Part shown: piece after piece, positions 61,301-64,000 of the stretch
Layout of the letters: the number at the start of each line of letters is the position of its first letter
Position numbering within the stretch: the stretch's first letter is position 1
NCBI GenBank assembly: GCA_008973525.1
Contig: WACJ01000061.1
Coordinates: 1 to 64,000, forward strand
DNA from: Stenopsyche tienmushanensis
Taxonomy: Eukaryota > Arthropoda > Insecta > Trichoptera > Stenopsychidae
Direction of reading: 5' to 3'
DNA length: 64,000 nucleotides
Made by a program: the position numbers and the translations under genes
The notes under the pieces: model-generated
Seen by the model: only the letters and a program-made list of their open reading frames with translations
Databases searched by the model: none
What the model was told of the DNA's origin: nothing

Positions 61301-62682
61301 AATAAATGACTCAAGTGTCAAAATAAAGTTCATTGTATTTGATAAATCTATAACTTATATATAGTTTATTCTTATTTTAGTGAGCCACTATGGAAATAAT
61401 ATAGGTGATCATAAAATAAACGCACGAGAATGATAAATTACAACAGTTTATATTGTTCATGTAATTTTGAGAGTAAATCGTTTGAAACGACAATAGATAG
61501 GTCATGTAGCAAGGCGAATGGATGAAGAGGAGAAAAGGGAAAACTGTGATTTATTTTCGTCTAAAAACGTGATATGAATAAAAAATAATAGTAGCTGAGG
61601 GGGGGGGGGATTAAATTATACATTGTATTTGAAGTATACAATACCAAATTACGGTATAATTCAATTTTAACTATAACGAATAAAATTAGATGATTCGTTA
61701 ATAGCAGAAATTCAAACAAATAGATTAAGCCTAAATTCGATAAAAAGCACCCAAATTTATTTAACCAGTAGAAAGTTATTCATCTTCACGCCAACACAAG
61801 TGTTTACATTAAAAAAAATTGGATGTTCAACTACACCATCTAATTCAATTTAACAGGCATTTCATGACCAATAATTAAATAATATAGCTGATCAGTGTGA
61901 ATAATAGGTTAGTAAGTAACTATTTTTCTCATTAATTCTTGTAATTGGAAAATTATTTTCAGGTTGGTTATAATACGATACACAGTAATCCAGGTTATCT
62001 GAAATGGGAACAATACTAAATTATGCATTAAGTAATTGATTCTCAGTTTCCAATTGTCTTCTGAAGATTTTAACGGATCTCACAATGCCGCTAGTATATA
62101 TATAAATTAGAGCAGCAAAGGCTATAATTTAAATACATATGTACGAAATGAGGACAAAATTACTTTTATCTCCAACATTTGCCACGATGGTAAAATTCAT
62201 TGTAGCGGCGCCTTTTTGTGAGTTTATTTGAATTATTTTCTTTCAACCCTTATACAGCTCTGAGCTACAGCGCGGCTAACCAGTTAATAACGTCTTCACA
62301 TTTGAATAATGTTTATGGGGTTGTTATTATTTTCATTTCGCTTACGATGTATTATTTTGTGTAATCTTATTTTTGATGGATGTACAAGGGTCTTCGGAAA
62401 CTTTTTTTGATGAGCTTAACGTTATGGAAGATCATCATTCATTCGTAAATCCCTCTGCATCTTTTATACACTTAAACCCATCCCTCGAGGCCTCAGTTTT
62501 TAGATGGAAAAATATTCAATTTTGAGTGTTCCCCGTCCACCCATAAACCTGTGGACCTCTTACTATTTTAAATTATGCAAAATATGTGCCCAGTCAAAAG
62601 TTGTTAAATATTTACCGTTATAGTGTACCACCATGATTTAACAAGCGTGGTCGTATCCCCCTCATAAGCAAGGGATGTGCCG

Positions 62683-62738
62683 GTTACATAATTAAAACCA
62701 TTATGTAACAAGAAACCCATTCCGTGGGTCAAGACCCA
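62683..62738. repeat. two neighbouring hairpins
   Basis: GTTACATAAT (62683-62692) pairs with ATTATGTAAC (62700-62709) over a 7-base loop. TGGGTC (62725-62730) pairs with GACCCA (62733-62738) over two bases. Both lie inside the 83-codon minus ORF. Confidence 0.7.
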
Positions 62739-63612
62739 TAAAACTTTACAAGGTTCGCTAAGTGCCAATTGTGGTCGGACAGTAGGCAAATAACAATAAA
62801 CCCATTTCTTGATTACATTGCCCATGTCGAATGCGGCAATAAAGGGTGACAACATCGGGTTTTCATCCTTAATTATATTTAAATAGCCTCTTGAAATATT
62901 ATGTCCATCATTTGAGAATTTATTTTATAGCCTAATCAATTTAAGCCCAAATTTATCCCCGTGTAAACCGGTAAATTTTGTAATAAAATATTACAGAATG
63001 TATCCCGATAAAGCTTGTTTGCTGAACCTTTAAGTCCTTCATATGGTACTTTCTTTCTTTGAACAAGATATTAACAGTGTAATGTTTATGTCTACTTAGG
63101 TCCAAACATTCACCGGAAATCCTGTTGATATTTACCTTAGTCCAAGATATTTGTACCCTTGGCCATTATACGATATTTATTACTTCTTTCTTTCCATTTT
63201 GAATAAAGGAGCTTATTGTATTACCTGTGCAATAAGAAACCATTTTATATAAAGCGATCACTATTATATATGCCAATAATCACTATTTAATCGTAGGAAT
63301 CGCTTATCTAATCAAATCAAAATATCTATTGATATTGAGCATATATCGTGGAAAGTTTATAGATGAAAAGACATATGTCATTAATGGTACTGATATTAAG
63401 AAATACAATTTTAACAAAATTGAAAAACATTGAGTGTAATTTATTTTAATTCAGATTAGGGGAGGTTGATATTTGTTAAGACCTTAGGGACATAAATGAC
63501 GCCTACAAATTCAAACATATACACTCAATATTAAATAATTGTGACCTTTAATTTCGAAATAATCTGTTCGTAGACCATCAAGATGAGCGCATTAAACATA
63601 CACTCGATCTAT

Positions 63613-63640
63613 GAGATCCGCCAGATCAAGTGTTACTAAT
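63613..63640 (+). repeat. short dispersed repeat (partner at 32536)
   Basis: GAGATCCGCCAGATCAAGTG and TTACTAAT; it differs from its partner only by transitions. Confidence 0.35.
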
Positions 63641-64000
63641 GTAAAATATTATAGACTTCATCAATTTCATTTAATTTATGCTTCTTCGTTCATATAAATT
63701 TAAATATGTTAGTTTTACGGTTATTGTGATCCAAATCATGACCTGAGTAAATCCTTGTTTTTTCATCACCACTTACTGCTTCAAAATAATAATGATTACT
63801 GACTATTCTTTTGCTTTCTAATACTATCTTTTTAAGGATCCCTAGGATTATATTTAAAATACCGTTTCATTTATTGAATTTAATTCAATATATTTCATAT
63901 AAATTTGATGCGTCTGGCAATAAAGTCTAGCATAGATATTTTTAAAAATGCTGTCATTTGGTTATCTACGATTTTGGCTAGTGACAATTTTGAATTCCAT

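Larger units (their letters stand above)
61301..64000. other. no recognised gene
   Basis: AT-rich. An 83-codon minus ORF (62855-62604) is unusually rich in Trp and Gly for chance sequence but matches no family I know. The stretch near 63750 has a GDEKT-like phrase on the minus strand that is too weak to call mariner. Confidence 0.35.

Noticed and set aside
63700..63850. Further mariner fragment (GDEKT phrase on the minus strand)
   Set aside because: Only a few residues match and no second motif follows.
1..64000. CRISPR array, bacterial genes, viral insertion or mitochondrial insertion
   Set aside because: No spaced identical repeats, no long coding runs, and no polymerase, capsid or mitochondrial protein wording were seen in any frame.

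Overview
The window looks like nuclear DNA of an arthropod, most likely an insect. It is strongly AT-rich and very gene-poor. It has GT-AG introns thousands of bases long and carries many decayed DNA transposons (mariner, Tc1, hAT, piggyBac, Mutator-like), a tRNA-derived SINE and a LINE-type 3' end with a short ATG repeat tail. Nothing bacterial was seen: no operons, no ribosome-binding sites, no CRISPR array.

The one host gene I can support lies on the minus strand. Exon 1 (31794-31639) starts at a good-context ATG and encodes a signal peptide. Exon 2 (19018-18918) has a textbook branch point and acceptor. Exon 3 (14945-14758) follows. The introns are 12.6 kb and 4.0 kb. The exon phases (0, then 2, then 1) join into one continuous reading frame of about 148 residues. 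The joined order of motifs resembles the N-terminal secreted region of neuregulin-type EGFR/ErbB ligands, whose insect member is Vein. The immunoglobulin and EGF parts expected of such a protein are not visible and may lie beyond the left edge. The family call is an inference and needs a homology search.

Region by region: 1-14.7 kb holds a mariner relic (2.1-2.6 kb), an internally deleted ZBED5-like hAT copy (8.0-9.5 kb) and a 351-bp hAT miniature element with a perfect 8-bp target duplication (11.9-12.2 kb). 14.7-31.8 kb is the gene. Intron 2 contains a deleted piggyBac-like element with terminal repeats. Intron 1 contains two copies of a Mutator-like element in opposite orientation, one interrupted by a SINE, plus a mariner fragment and a Tc1 fragment. 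32-50 kb is mostly featureless, with a LINE-type 3' end at 38.7-39.4 kb and a hAT BED-finger fragment at 41.4 kb. 50-64 kb has a tRNA-like sequence, strong hairpins, GC-rich islands, a nearly readable mariner transposase (54.0-54.8 kb) and a 908-bp mariner with both terminal repeats (59.0-59.9 kb).

The parts do not form a pathway. One developmental signalling gene with long introns serves as landing ground for at least five DNA transposon superfamilies.
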